64,000 nt of DNA, from contig JAOTOM010004327.1 of NCBI GenBank assembly GCA_034440615.1, forward strand, positions 62,001 to 126,000, given 5' to 3'. The position numbers and the translations under genes were made by a program. Positions 1-11,185 of the stretch are shown piece after piece. This DNA is from Ashinkailepas kermadecensis (Eukaryota > Arthropoda > Thecostraca > Neolepadidae). The notes beneath the pieces were generated by a model that was given only the letters and a program-made list of their open reading frames with translations, was not told where the DNA came from and ran no database searches. The first letter of the stretch is position 1; each line of letters begins with the position of its first letter.

Positions 1-289
1 CGGCCGTTGGCGCGGCGGTCGGACACGTTCCCCGCGGGCTGACAGGCGCGCCTCCTCCGCCTGACACGGACGCCTGGTGCTGGCCGGCAGGCATGTGCCA
101 GGCGTGCCAGGCCGTACAGTGTGCAGACGACCGGTTGCAGTCGTTTTCGCAGGGCGCGAGAGCACCGGGGCCGCCTTTGACGGCTGGATGCTACGGTTAG
201 ACGGGCGTATACGATGACAGACAGACCGATCGGCACCGACGAATGGACCAACGAACGGACGAGTCCATAGGGTTCAAGCATGTTTTCTA
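1..289. other. GC-rich unique sequence at left edge
   Basis: High-GC, CpG-containing sequence with no open frame of note and no recognised motif. It could be the tail of a CpG-rich island that begins outside the window. Nothing else can be supported here. Confidence 0.3.
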
Positions 290-790
290 TTGCTTGCACT
301 TAAAGTTGGCAGCAGCGTGAAGACCCGATCAAATACTGCCTGGCGATCCTCTCCTTTCGAGTATTTTTACGACAATTTTACATGCGACAAGTGGTTAAGA
401 CTTTCGCTCGATTTTTTAAAGCCCACCACGCGCGAAGCAGCCGCTGCCATCTGGAACACGAGAGCAAACAGACGGCCTTCAAGTCGATGTGATCTTTGGG
501 CCGCTCGGGACGTTTTCAATTGCCAACGGAAACTCGGCAGCGGAAGCGTATTGGTCCCGAGCGCCAGCGATTTTCCTGAAACATCCCGAAACATCTGCAG
601 GTCGTTTTCCGCGTCACTCACTGTGGCGGCGCTGAATATTACTCGGAAGCGACATTTGTCTCGGATAGACTTGTGTAATGTGCAGTATTTGTGCACTGGC
701 ATGCCTTCTTCTGATGCTTATATGGTATATATGTGGAACGCTTACGCCAATTTACTTTATCTGTCATGGTGTCAGTATTTTGACCTCTGA
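290..790 (+). CDS. hypothetical ORF, 166 aa, unrecognised
   Basis: A 166-codon open frame in non-repetitive sequence. No signal peptide, membrane segment, domain or catalytic motif is visible, and I do not recognise the product. A 111-aa frame is open on the opposite strand over the same stretch. The length is modestly above chance for this base composition, and there is no flanking splice-site support. It may be a spurious ORF or an unassigned exon. Confidence 0.12.
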   Translation: MLALKVGSSVKTRSNTAWRSSPFEYFYDNFTCDKWLRLSLDFLKPTTREAAAAIWNTRANRRPSSRCDLWAARDVFNCQRKLGSGSVLVPSASDFPETSRNICRSFSASLTVAALNITRKRHLSRIDLCNVQYLCTGMPSSDAYMVYMWNAYANLLYLSWCQYFDL

Positions 791-799
791 CGTGGAACG

Positions 800-1532
800 T
801 TATTACAAAGTACCAATGCTTTCAGATGCAAAGAAGAATGGCATGAACGTATGGGCAGACAGCGATAAACCCAAAAGACTGGACATTCGCGTCATTCACG
901 AATAATGGCGGAATTTTAGGGATTGAATCGGCATAATTCAGCGATACATCGACGTCAAGACGCACTTTTTCGATACAATCTTGTGTTGCGCGTTTACCTA
1001 AATCACATCTATGTAATTTTGGGAGGCTAGTTTTTTTTTACTCGGCAGGAACTTGTGAACTGCGGCCGCCCAAACGACCACTTAGATCCGACACTGGAAG
1101 CAAATAACAATATCATCTGAATGACACTCCCATGTGTGCTCGTTTTAACATCCCAAACAGCCAGGCCAGTGTTTTGAAGTGTGCTGATGCGCACTCGCAT
1201 ACAAACACCGTGTTCATCTAATATAGCCATCATACAAATGGACGGCGCCCACAGTGTATTGTTTATGGGATCGTTTTAGGGAACGGGGGGTCATATTGAA
1301 TTCAATGCGCAGGAAAGGCAGCCGCAGCTTCTGCCCACTCCAGCGACGCCAGCCTTCTGCATCGCCGACACGTACCGGAAATTTCGTCCGGCTTTACGAG
1401 GTTCCTGGCCCCAATGCATCACCATATAGATCGTGGTGGTGGTGCCGGCCGGGCCGGGCGCGATCTCCGATGAGTTATGCGCCACCGGTCAGCCGGCGGC
1501 TGCTCCGGCAGCGGCGCGCTCCACAGTGGTGC
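800..1532. other. unique sequence without recognisable gene
   Basis: Mixed-composition sequence with only short open frames. No repeat, RNA gene or mobile element was recognised. Confidence 0.3.
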
Positions 1533-2302
1533 CTGCGTGCGGCCTGGACGGCCACAGAGCTGGGGCGTGTGGCCTGGACGGTCGCAGAGCTGGGGCATGT
1601 GGCCTGGACGGTCGCAGAGCTAGGGCGTGTGGACTGGACGGTCCCCGAGCTAGGGCGTGCGGCCTGGACGGTCCCCGAGCTGGGGCGTATGGCCTGGACG
1701 GTCACATAGCTAGCGCGTGTGGCCTGGACGGTCACAGAGCTAGCGCGTGTGGTCTGAACAGTCCCCGAGCTAGCGCGTGTGGCCTGGATGGTCCCCGAGC
1801 TAGGGCGTGTGGACTGGACGGTCCCCGAGCTGGGGCGTGTGGCCTGGACGGTCACAGAGCTAGGGCGTGTGGACTGGACGGTCCCCGAGCTAGGGCGTAT
1901 GGCCTGGACGGTCCCCGAGCTAGGGCGTGTGGACTGGACGGTCCCCGAGCTGGGGCGTGTGGCCTGGACGGTCACAGAGCTAGGGCGTGTGGACTGGACG
2001 GTCCCCGAGCTAGGGCGTGCGGCCTGGACGGTCCCCGAGCTGGGGCGTGCGGCCTGGACGGTCACATAGCTAGCGCGTGTGGCCTGGACGGTCACAGAGC
2101 TAGCGCGTGTGGTCTGAACGGTCCCCGAGCTAGCGGGTGTGGACTGGACGGTCACCGAGCTGGGGCGTGTTGTCTGGACGGTCCCCGAGCTGGGGTGTGT
2201 GGCCTGCACGGTCACATAGCTGGGGCGTGCGGCCTGGATGGTCCCCGAGCTAGGGCGTGTTGTCTGGACGGTCCCCGATCGAGGACGAGTCGCTTGGACG
2301 TT
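1533..2302 (+). repeat. 30-bp minisatellite, about 25 copies
   Basis: Strict 30-bp periodicity, visible because each 60-base row repeats in register. Each unit carries GGCCTGGACGGTC followed by a CAGAGCT or CCCGAGCT variant and GGGCGTGT. Because 30 is a multiple of three and the unit lacks stops in several frames, long open frames run through on both strands: plus 1433-2320 with a 10-aa repeat around GLDG, and minus 1475-2377 with a 10-aa repeat around GTVQ. I treat both as array read-through. Variant units (CACATAGCTAGC, CCCCGAGCTAGG) recur in blocks, which suggests multi-unit duplications. Copies decay at the right end. Confidence 0.95.
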
Positions 2303-3175
2303 GGTCCAAGGATATTGTAGGGGATATTGTAGGAATAATCCGACCAATGCAATCGGAGCATATGCGGGCATTTCCATATTCAGTTTGGATCGTGGCAGCC
2401 GGAGAACTGGAATCTTATGCGGCTTTTAATTGCGTGCAACATGTTATGCTATTATTGAGCCTGTTTATAAAACAAAAACATATCGTGATAGAACTCAGTA
2501 GACCATGTCAACAGCAGACCTATCATATAATTTGTTTCTCAGTTTGATTATGTTTTTTTTGCGGATGATTTTTGGAGTACAGAAGAAAAATTGGCTAACA
2601 GTCTAATTGGTTGTTCAAACCACATTTAGGGCTTTTGTCATAATTTCACCTAATTTGGCCCATTCTCAGGTCTACAACATCAATCCTGTCGTGGGTTTGT
2701 CATCTATACCCTACGCTCGTGGACAAATTATCTTCTCTTTTCCCGCTCAAGGGTTGAGTGGTGCTGCTTCTCAATGAACTAACCGAAATTTATTACTCTG
2801 TCATGAAATTCGCCAAGACCAATGGGCCATTATTCTCTGGTTTCTGTTCCCGTTATAACCGGTTCGCCCGGTGATGAAAATCTAGTGCATTGCTACATGG
2901 CTGCGGAAATAAACTACAGCCGTTCAAGTATTTTAATAATTTTCTCGTTTGCTTTGTTCGTGGCAACATTTCATTACATATGTCCGATCGGAATCATGGT
3001 CTTCATAAAGCAAGCGAAAATTGTGCTTCCTTTATCAATAACCCATTGATGCTCTCGACATTCGGTAACTGAAACCATCAATCAAACTCTGTCTACAACT
3101 AAACCAAATTCCAAATAAATATTGATCCGATCCGGTCACTTGTCCAGCCTGTGATGTGCTGTGCTCCGAACAACT
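2303..3175. other. AT-richer unique sequence
   Basis: About 870 bp with only short open frames, such as 75 aa at 2822-3049. No feature was recognised before the (CCG)n tract. Confidence 0.3.
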
Positions 3176-3231
<56 letters not shown>

Positions 3232-3232
3232 T
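3176..3232. repeat. (CCG)n microsatellite
   Basis: An uninterrupted run of about 18 CCG triplets at the start of a CpG-rich island. Minus-strand translation gives polyarginine, which is not evidence of a gene. Confidence 0.97.
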
Positions 3233-3700
3233 CTCATCGCCAGGCAACCGCGTCGGCTTAGCGTACACCAATCCGGCTTAGCGCGGCCGGCGAGCGAACA
3301 AATCGCGCCCACAGGGCGCCCATAGCCGCGCCGTTCGGTGGCGACCAGCAGCGCCGACCCGCCGGCCGAATATCAACGAGCGGCGGCCGATTTACGCGAC
3401 GGTAAATCGCGACCATCTGGAGCCGCGCAGGAGCCGCCGCGCCGGCGGCGACCGGCCGCCCGCGATGCGGCGGGGCCCCGGCTGGCGGGCCCGGCTCGGG
3501 TGCAGCAGGTTGTCGCGTCGCGCGGCGTCGGCGACCAGTGGCGCGCGCACGGCGCGCCACGCGCTGCGACGGACGGCGTGGAAACGCGAGCTGGGCGACA
3601 CCGGGCGGCTGGAGGCTCAGTCAACAGCTCGTGTCGCAGCTCAGTCTACAACTGCACGTGCCGGCCGTTCGCCTCAATCGTTCGCCACTGGGTGGAAGAA
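3233..3700. promoter_or_regulatory. CpG-rich island, candidate regulatory element
   Basis: About 450 bp dense in CpG with several overlapping stop-poor frames on both strands, as expected from composition alone. It contains a perfect 8-bp inverted repeat CGATTTAC / GTAAATCG with a 6-nt spacer (3388-3409). It resembles other islands in the window in texture. There is no expression or conservation evidence, so promoter or enhancer function is inference. Confidence 0.3.
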
Positions 3701-4148
3701 TTGGATTATGCTATGTCAGAAGCTTGAAGTGTCAAACCCCCAAGTTCTCAGTTCCCAGTATTTCAAAATCCCGAAAGCCTCAGAACTCCCGAAATATCGT
3801 GAACAAGCCAACGGCGCGGGGTAGTCATGCTTCAGGTACGTACTGCAGTAGCAAGGATGCGGTGCTGATGTCGTAGTCCAGCGCGAGCACCAAAAATTCT
3901 CGCGGTGCGTGTTTGGTGGTTTGTGAATGAACCGGGAGCTTCAGGCCAAAAGCACGGGGTAGCACAGAAACGGTAGCTTCTACATTTTGCATTCTCCTCC
4001 TTCCTCGATGTCCTCACCGAAATAGAACCCGACGTCAGCGTCCGGCGACTACCTTGCTGCGTTCGCGTTCCACACAGCGCACACCGCCGACCAGTCTTTA
4101 CCGTAGATTAGCAGCTGGCGGAGTCATCACCCAGCCGTGCCTCACTAC
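3701..4148. other. unique sequence next to THOC3-like remnant
   Basis: No repeat or RNA gene was recognised, only short overlapping frames. It lies on the downstream side of the minus-strand THOC3-like remnant. Confidence 0.25.
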
Positions 4149-4560
4149 TCACAACTTGCCGGTGTCGGCGACCCGCGGATGTCGTCCTGGTCATCGCGTG
4201 CGTACGCCAGCAGGCAGCGGCTGGGATGCCAAGAGACTGTGGGAGGTAGTCGCCGGCACCGGCACACTGGTGACCCGCGCACCGCCAGAGACTGCCCTCG
4301 AGTCGATCAGCAGATTCTCGGAGGCGGTGGCCCACAGCAGGCCGTGGTGGTCGAAGCCGAGGGTGCGCACTGGTGGTGGCGAGTTGCAGAGCGCACGCGT
4401 TCCACAGCTGCACGGTGTTGTTGTCGATGGCTGTTGCCGGCTGGTCGGCGTGGTTCCGATGCCACGTCGGCTGATCGACACCCACCGTAGCCGCGGCGTG
4501 TGATCGTTGACGTGCAGCAGCTCTATCTGCGAGGTCAGCTCCATCTCAGCGCCTCCCCTC
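4149..4560 (-). pseudogene. decayed C-terminal part of a THOC3-like WD40 protein
   Basis: THOC3 (TEX1) is a WD40 propeller subunit of the nuclear THO/TREX mRNA-export complex. Conserved pieces occur in order on the minus strand but in different frames: ELLHVNDHT (~4500-4525), the WD-type NTVQLWN (4399-4425), VRTLGF...ATASE...LID (4302-4370), and SWHPSRCLLAYARDDQDD (~4180-4237), whose WHP...LLA.A.DD pattern is a hallmark of the THOC3 C-terminus. A stop follows at 4149. The path requires at least three frameshifts, and no N-terminal repeats were found at higher coordinates. This fits a truncated pseudogene, although indel errors in a last exon cannot be excluded. High identity between the last two segments and THOC3 makes the family call fairly firm; the first two segments are less certain. 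Confidence 0.62.
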
Positions 4561-5063
4561 GGCCACGAACCGCAGACCGGCGCCGCCGTCGGCAGCCGCC
4601 GTCACCTTCACCAGTTGGACGGCACCAAGCACCGCCGGTGAGCAAAAAAGGTGTTCAGTCGGGGATCACGCTTCACTAATCCATCTAAAAATGTCCCACT
4701 GCCCGATGGAATGGAATGCGACACACTCAAAAACCTCATGTACAAATCACATTTAAAACAAACGCGTTGTTTTTGCGGCACCCGAGTACCTGCAACCCTC
4801 AGGTAAGCCAGGAGTCCAGTACGGAACGAGTCTTGCTCGAGCGGCAGCCCCTCAGGAACTCAGGGCGACAGGCTCACCTCCAGCATAGGGCAGGGAGCCT
4901 GTCGCCCTTGCGCCGACGGATCCTTATGGGGATCTGTCAGATCCAACCCCTCCAGGAGTGCCTGGAGTGCCGGGTCTTGCAGGAGGAAGAAACCAGGTCG
5001 AAAGTCCCGGACCCAACCGCAGCAAGGTGGAGCCAGCCGCTGGAGCAATTCCAGGCCCACACC
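4561..5063. other. unique sequence; possible upstream extension of THOC3-like remnant
   Basis: Minus-strand frames in 4561-4640 are open and could be a further, more decayed part of the THOC3-like remnant, but the match is too weak to claim. The rest up to the MITE has only short frames. Confidence 0.25.
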
Positions 5064-5328
5064 CAGTGTTGGATTTGTGCTTTGTAATCCTGGATGCGGA
5101 GAGGAAATTTCTGAGGTAATCGAGTATAGAGAGGATATTCTCCTTCAAACCTGTTAAATCTGAATCTCAGTTTGCATTTTGCAGTGAATCATGAGCACTT
5201 TGTCACAGAGCAGTCATTGTCAAACAGCACCATTCAAACTCCAATTGAGAAATATGAGAGGATAATTTGCTGGAGAGGATACTGTTCTCGATGACAAAAA
5301 TCCAGGAACAGCCTATTTTCCAACCCTG
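5064..5328. mobile_element. hAT-like MITE, copy A (265 bp)
   Basis: The element starts CAGTGTTGGATTTGTG and ends TTTTCCAACCCTG, giving an imperfect terminal inverted repeat of the CAGGGTTG type seen in hAT transposons. A subterminal pair TCCTGGAT / ATCCAGGA adds to the inverted structure. A homologous copy of nearly equal length lies at 27481-27743. No transposase is encoded. No clear 8-bp target duplication remains, so the copy is probably old. Confidence 0.65.
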
Positions 5329-5939
5329 ACAACAACTCAGCTCAAGCTAAACTGGTGAGCCCAGTGTGGCTAGGAAGGAACTAAGGGATCGTACGCAATG
5401 AAGCTAATGCCAGTGATAGTCTGGCTTCTTATCCGCTGCAGCATTTCCTTCATTTGGTGCTTAAATTAGGTAATGAGGATCTGAACATGTACTTCAGCCA
5501 AGCATCAAACCTCAAGTCCCCCCCCCGCAGACACAGTGAAGCTCCTGTAAGGTCCGGTATAGATTAATCAGGTGAAAGGATCAGATGAGTGAAGAATGCG
5601 ACGGGTGTGAAGAATTCCAACGGAAATGGATCCGGTCGTGGAGTTGTAAAGTTGCGCACCGAGGAAATAAATCAGCGGTCGGCCGAGGAAATAAATCAGC
5701 GGACGTCGGCAGCGCTACACGGCTTGCGTGGTTGGTGTACTTCACAGATAAAGATGAAGATAGGAAGTAAGTGTATTCAGTTCCCACCGTGCACCGATGT
5801 TTCGGCATTTGTCACAAATCAACCATTTTGCCTTCATTGTCTGCGTGAGTGTTTGAAAAGCCGAGGAGCACATCAGTGCTTAGTGAACGCGCAGTGATGG
5901 GGTCGATCGTCACTGGCCGTCACTGGTCCGCTCAGTGCG
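5329..5939. other. unique sequence, no gene recognised
   Basis: It contains a short C-run near 5519 and a short duplicated phrase (GAGGAAATAAATCAGCGG, twice at 5661-5702). Open frames reach 102 aa but have no recognisable content. Confidence 0.3.
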
Positions 5940-6665
5940 ATGAGGAGGTCGCTACTCAGTCCCGTCGCTCGCTCGGTGTCGCTGTCAGTGCCCGCAGTTG
6001 CTCACGTACTGGGGAAGTCGCTGCTCAGTGCCCGCAGTTGCTCACGTACTGGGGAAGTCGCTGCTCAGTGCCCGCAGTTGCTCACGTACGGGAGTCGCTG
6101 CTCAGTGCCCGCAGTTGCTCACGTAGTGGGGAGGTTGGGAAGTCGCTGCTCAGTGCCCGCAGTTGCTCACGTACTGGGGAAGTCGCTGCTCAGTGCCCGC
6201 AGTTGCTCACGTACTGGGGAAGTCGCTGCTCAGTGCCCGCAGTTGCTCACGTACTGGGGAAGTCGCTGCTCAGTGCCCGCAGTTGCTCACGTACTGGGCA
6301 AGTCGCTGCTCAGTGCCCGCAGTTGCTCACGTACACGGGGAAGTCGCTGCTCAGTGCCCGCAGTTGCTCACGTACTGGGGAGTTTTAGTGCCGCAGTTGC
6401 TCACGTACTGGGCTCAGTGCCCGCAGTTGCTCACGTACTGGGGAAGTCGCTGCTCAGTGCCCGCAGTTGCTCACGTACTGGGGAAGTCGCTGCTCAGTGC
6501 CCGCAGTTGCTCACGTACTGGGGAAGTCGCTGCTCAGTGCCCGCAGTTGCTCACGTACTGGGGAAGTCGCTGCTCAGTGCCCGCAGTTGCTCACGTACTG
6601 GGGAAGTCGCTGCTCAGTGTCCACTGCTGCTCAAATACTAGGGAAGTATCTGCTCAGTACGTCAC
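5940..6665 (+). repeat. 40-bp minisatellite, about 16 copies
   Basis: The unit contains GCTGCTCAGTGCCCGCAG followed by TTGCTCACGTACTGGGGAAG. Central copies are nearly identical; several are truncated (6085-6140 and 6375-6420), and the last copy at 6600-6660 is diverged. Overlapping frames of up to 233 aa are array read-through. Confidence 0.95.
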
Positions 6666-7540
6666 TGCTCACGGCTGCTTAAGCACTGAAATCAAAGCAG
6701 ACACGTGTGCTTCTACGTCCACAAAGATCTTAACAACTATTGCCCGGCGATTGTATGGAAGATCAGGTGATTTCTGGAGGCGTAGCCTGCAGCCTGTCGG
6801 CTAGCCTACCCCAGCCTGCAGCCTACGGGTCAGCCTATCCCAATGCCATCTACCAGCTGCTGCCATGCAGTGTTTCATAACCCAGCAGACCTCTGTAAGC
6901 TAAAGAAGCATACTTCATATACGGGGTTTATCAGGTGTATCTGGTGCCATGATTTGTACTGGCAATGGTGCGACGAGAATAATGATAGTGCATGGGTGCT
7001 CCTACTGAAATATGTTTGATCGATAAGTGTAATAGTAGTTCAGCTTAAGATTATTTGATGCGCCTTTGGCGACAGCTGCCACATATATCACGGCGACGTG
7101 TTACTCTATCTTTTTATAGGCCTGTTTCACTCAGCGGTTGATCTAGTGCATCTTTTGACTCATGCAAAGCCCACTCGTAATCCCTAAAATTGTCGGATAA
7201 ATGTACATGCTTGTGCATGGACCGTGACCTAAATATGCGGCACAAAGAGCGTTTCCAACTACCTTGATAGCTATGCGACCGACATCACTAACACTCGATT
7301 CATGCAGTTCGCCATGCATCACAAGGAAATCGCATGGACTACCATTGTCGCCAGAACAGTTCTCGAAGCGGACCTACAACTTGTATACATAGTTTTCAAA
7401 ATGCATGCAAAATGCGAAGTACCCCGATAATGCACGTGAAATACCGACATACACTCTCGCCTGTAGCGCGCGCGTGACGGGGTAACTTGCGTGTCTCATT
7501 TTGTCCCTTCACCGACCTAAATGCGCCGACAGATATACCG
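6666..7540. other. unique sequence, no gene recognised
   Basis: There is a short near-duplication of GCCTGCAGCCT at 6786-6826. Otherwise the sequence is AT-balanced and lacks long frames or recognised motifs. Confidence 0.3.
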
Positions 7541-8115
7541 CAGGCTAAATCCGCCCTATCCCAGAGTGGGGCCAGATGCCACTGCCGGATCCGCGGCGAT
7601 CCTGCAGTAAATCGCCGCGCCGCTGCCAAGGCACGACCGGGTTCGCGGCGCATCATCGGCTCCGTTTCCGGTGCCGGTGCGCCGCGACCGCCGCATCCGG
7701 CCGCGCGGCTCGTTTGATCCGGCCGATCGCGCGGCGCTTTCTAAAAAAACGCACGCTCGACGCCTCCGCGAAATATCGTCGGTTGACGCGCGTGCTCGCG
7801 CGTCTCGCTGGCACGGGACACTGCTGGCCGAGGAGGCGCGGGGGGGGGGGGGAGGAACCGATGGCCGGGCCACCGGGCCCGCCGGTTCCCAGGGTTTTCA
7901 TCGGCGATCGCGTCCACCATCGATCACGGTCGAGATTTTGCGCTCCACGGAGGAGTCCATTATTTTCCAATCGGACACGGTGCTGGCCGACGGCAGACGG
8001 CACCAGCGTGTGGAGGACAGGCAGGCGGGCGGCCGGCTGGAGTGGGTCGAGTCGGCCGGCTGGAGTAAGTGCGGCTCTCCCGCGGCCCGGCCGGCCGGCC
8101 CACTATGCATCCGGA
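7541..8115. promoter_or_regulatory. CpG-rich island, candidate regulatory element
   Basis: GC-rich and CpG-dense, with frames open on both strands (up to 180 aa on plus) that reflect composition. It includes a 12-bp G run at about 7841-7852 and the word GTAAATCGC shared with the 3.4-kb island. No protein was recognised. Regulatory function is inferred only from texture. Confidence 0.28.
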
Positions 8116-10136
8116 TGAGGTTCTACTGAATATTACCGAGGCAGTAAAGCGATGAGTGCTGAGCTGATGTAAGGCCGCACATGGCTGTGAATGGGAGAGG
8201 GCAGGGGAAATAAATAGGTGTATATCGAAGAGTGTGGGGACACAGATTAGGAGCTGAATCAAGACAGCTGGAGAGAGTTAGAGATGGCTACAGGAAGAAA
8301 TGAAGGGAGAGAGGATGGAAAGTGGAGATGATGATTATTATGAGAGTGACGGGGAGTAGGAAAGAGGCTAAAACAATCACTCTACTACCCGGTGTTCCGT
8401 GATTACGTTCGTTTTTTTCCGGAATCCGGTTCACGATGAAGTTCACTGTTGGAGAAGTATTGCGCAACTCTACTGGCGCGTCTCGTTCCAACCCTAAAAA
8501 TCGTATCGTGAAGATTTCAGATCATTTCGTCGAAAACGCGAATCCCGGGGAATCGTCTCGTGGATCACGTAAAATCTCAAAATCGCTCTCGTCAAATTTT
8601 ACAACATTACATCGATTTTCCGTGACTCGCAACAACTCCCTACTTGTTCGTATCAGCAAACAGGATGTGTTTTCTCGGTAATACATTGTGATCTCGGCAA
8701 GTAGATACCTAGTGGGGGCACATGAGGGCTAGTTGCATTTGTTTTTATTATTACAATTTTCAATGCGTATACATCATTTGCTTGAAGTCAATGATGATGG
8801 GGTCATTGACGGTTGAAGGGCCATTGAGACCTGAATAGGCCCTGTTCCGGGAGAACTGGGGGGGGGGTCATTGTGACGGTAGTTATCAGGTGCGGATTCA
8901 AGATTGTTCATTAGGGGCGGGGAGCATCGGCATTTTTCTCGGAGGGGTGTCTTCGGCTGAACATTCGTTGAGTATATGACGATGCACTCGGAGATCTCTC
9001 CTTCTTATAGTAGCTTTTGGCTGACATACTCATTGAACAAGAAGGTGGAGGAGACGCACTCGTGTTTCCTTACAGGGGTACCTTTTCCCGGTCAGTGTGG
9101 TGCCATTTTCTATGGGGGTCACATGCGCTCAATGCTACATGTATTCACCCTTGGTAATATCCACCCCACGTCTCACATCGCTTTACCAACCCAACATTGA
9201 GGAGTGAGGGGGGGGGTCGATGTCCTCCCAAAAGTTATAAAAAAAAACACTTCCGTCCTCATGGCTGTACCGTTGAAGGCAATCGCAAAATTACCGCAGC
9301 GTTGGTGCCAGCCGCTCTGCTGGCGATGTTGGATCCCGCAGGTGCGGTACACATTTTCGGATCCCGTTTGTAATGTTGGACAGCGACTTGTCAAACTCGT
9401 CTGCAGCCGTCCTACAATAGCGACGGTGTGCCATCGGGGCGCTGTTCCAGATGTTTCGCTCTGAGGTGGGTGTGAAGCTCCCCACCGTCTTCACGGTGGA
9501 GGAGGATTTGCCGTACCGAACACAGCCCTTTCTTCTGTTGCATCCTGCGCTGTCGACAGCGTCACAGCAACAGCAACAGACGTCGCCTGTTCACGAAGAT
9601 CACACATATTGGCCTCAGTTGAATGGCCAACACAACAGGGAAGTCAACACGGCAGTTGAGAACAGTAAGTCTGCGTGTTGTCACGTGATTCGGTGCGTCA
9701 CGTAAACTCGTGGAGATCGTTTCGGGGGGGGGCGAGATTACGTGGCAACGTCCCTTTTTGCAGGACACTCTCGTGTAGAAACCGGGTGGTGGAGTCACTG
9801 CTTGAGGGAGAAGAGAAAACGGGACAACTGCAATATATTTCAAGAAACGCAGTTGCAGGCAGTGACTAGGTATGTTGTCAGCTTCTGATTCTCCTGCGCT
9901 TTAGTGCACCGCTACATCTTGAAAGCGTCGTGAACGTTTGATAACGCTCGTTGAGAACTTGCGATCGAACGTCATTTTGAGATTGACTGACATCTGGCGT
10001 TTCTGATATAACTTGTGGTATTGTCCAGGCAGCCGTTCCCAGTGGGCACAGTGCCGTCCAACGATCTTATTCGTGTTGCGCCCAGACGGCCAGACCGGCA
10101 ACAGCAGTTCCGGGTTATGTGTCCAAACATGGCCGT
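8116..10136. other. unique sequence, several G-runs
   Basis: Two kilobases with no recognised gene. G homopolymers of 7-9 bases lie near 8861, 9208 and 9724. Short frames of up to 93 aa are unremarkable. Confidence 0.3.
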
Positions 10137-11185
10137 GCCGTCCCCATTCCACACTGCAGTCCGACCCGTCCTCGGTGCCCGCCTCACGGTCCCCATTCCC
10201 ACTACAGTCCCGATCCCGTCCTCGGGCCCGCCTCACGGTCCCATTCCACACTGCGTCCCGATCCCGTCCTCGGTGCCCTCCTCCGTCCCATTCCACACTG
10301 TGTCCCGATACCGTCCTCGGTGCCCGCCTCACGGTCCCATTCCACACTGCGTCATCCGTCCTCAGCGCCTACGGTCCCCATTCCCACTGCGTCGATCCGT
10401 CCTCGGTGCCCGCCTCACGGTCCCATTCCACACTGTAGTCCGATACCGTCCTCGGTGCCGCCTCACGGTCCCATTCCACACTGTAGTCCCGATCCGTCCT
10501 CGGTGCCGCCTACGGTCCCATTCCACACTGCAGTCCCGATCCCCCTCGGTGCCCGCCTACGGCCACCATTCCACACTGGTCCGATCCCGTCCTCGGTGTC
10601 CGCCTCACGGTCCCATTCCACACTGCAGTCCCGATCCCGTCCTCGGTGCCCGCCTCCGACCATTCCACACTGCAGTCCAGATCCCGTCCTCGGTGCCCGC
10701 CTCACGGTCCCCATTCCCACTGCGTCCGATCCGTCCTCGTGCCGCCTACGGTCCCCATTCCACACTGCAGTCCCGATCCCGTCCCTCGGTGCCCGCCACA
10801 CGGTCCCCATTCCACACTGCAGTCCCGATCCCGTCCCTCGGTGCCCGCCTCACGGTCCCCATTCCACACTGCAGTCCCGATCCCGTCCCTCGGTGCCCGC
10901 CTCACGGCCACCATTCCACACTGCAGTCCCGATCCCGTCCCTCGGTGCCCGCCGCACGGTCCCCATTCCACACTGCAGTCCCGATCCCGTCCCTCGGTGC
11001 CCGCCTCACGGTCCCCATTCCACACTGCAGTCCCGATCCCGTCCCCCGGTGCCCGCCACACGGTCCCCATTCCACACTGCAGTCCCGATCCCGTCCCTCG
11101 GTGCCCGCCGCACGGTCCCCATTCCACACTGCAGTCCCATTCCCGTCCCTCGGTGCCCGCCGCACGGTCTCCGTCCCGTCCGGCG
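10137..11185 (+). repeat. 52-bp minisatellite, about 20 copies
   Basis: The unit contains CCTCGGTGCCCGCC, ACGGTCCCCATTCCACACTG and CAGTCCCGATCCCGTC. Period is 52 bp in the right half (for example 10781 to 10833). The left half (10150-10760) has many 1-8 bp deletions and shifted periods, whereas the right half is nearly homogeneous. Frames of up to 408 aa (plus) and 175 aa (minus) are read-through. Confidence 0.95.
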
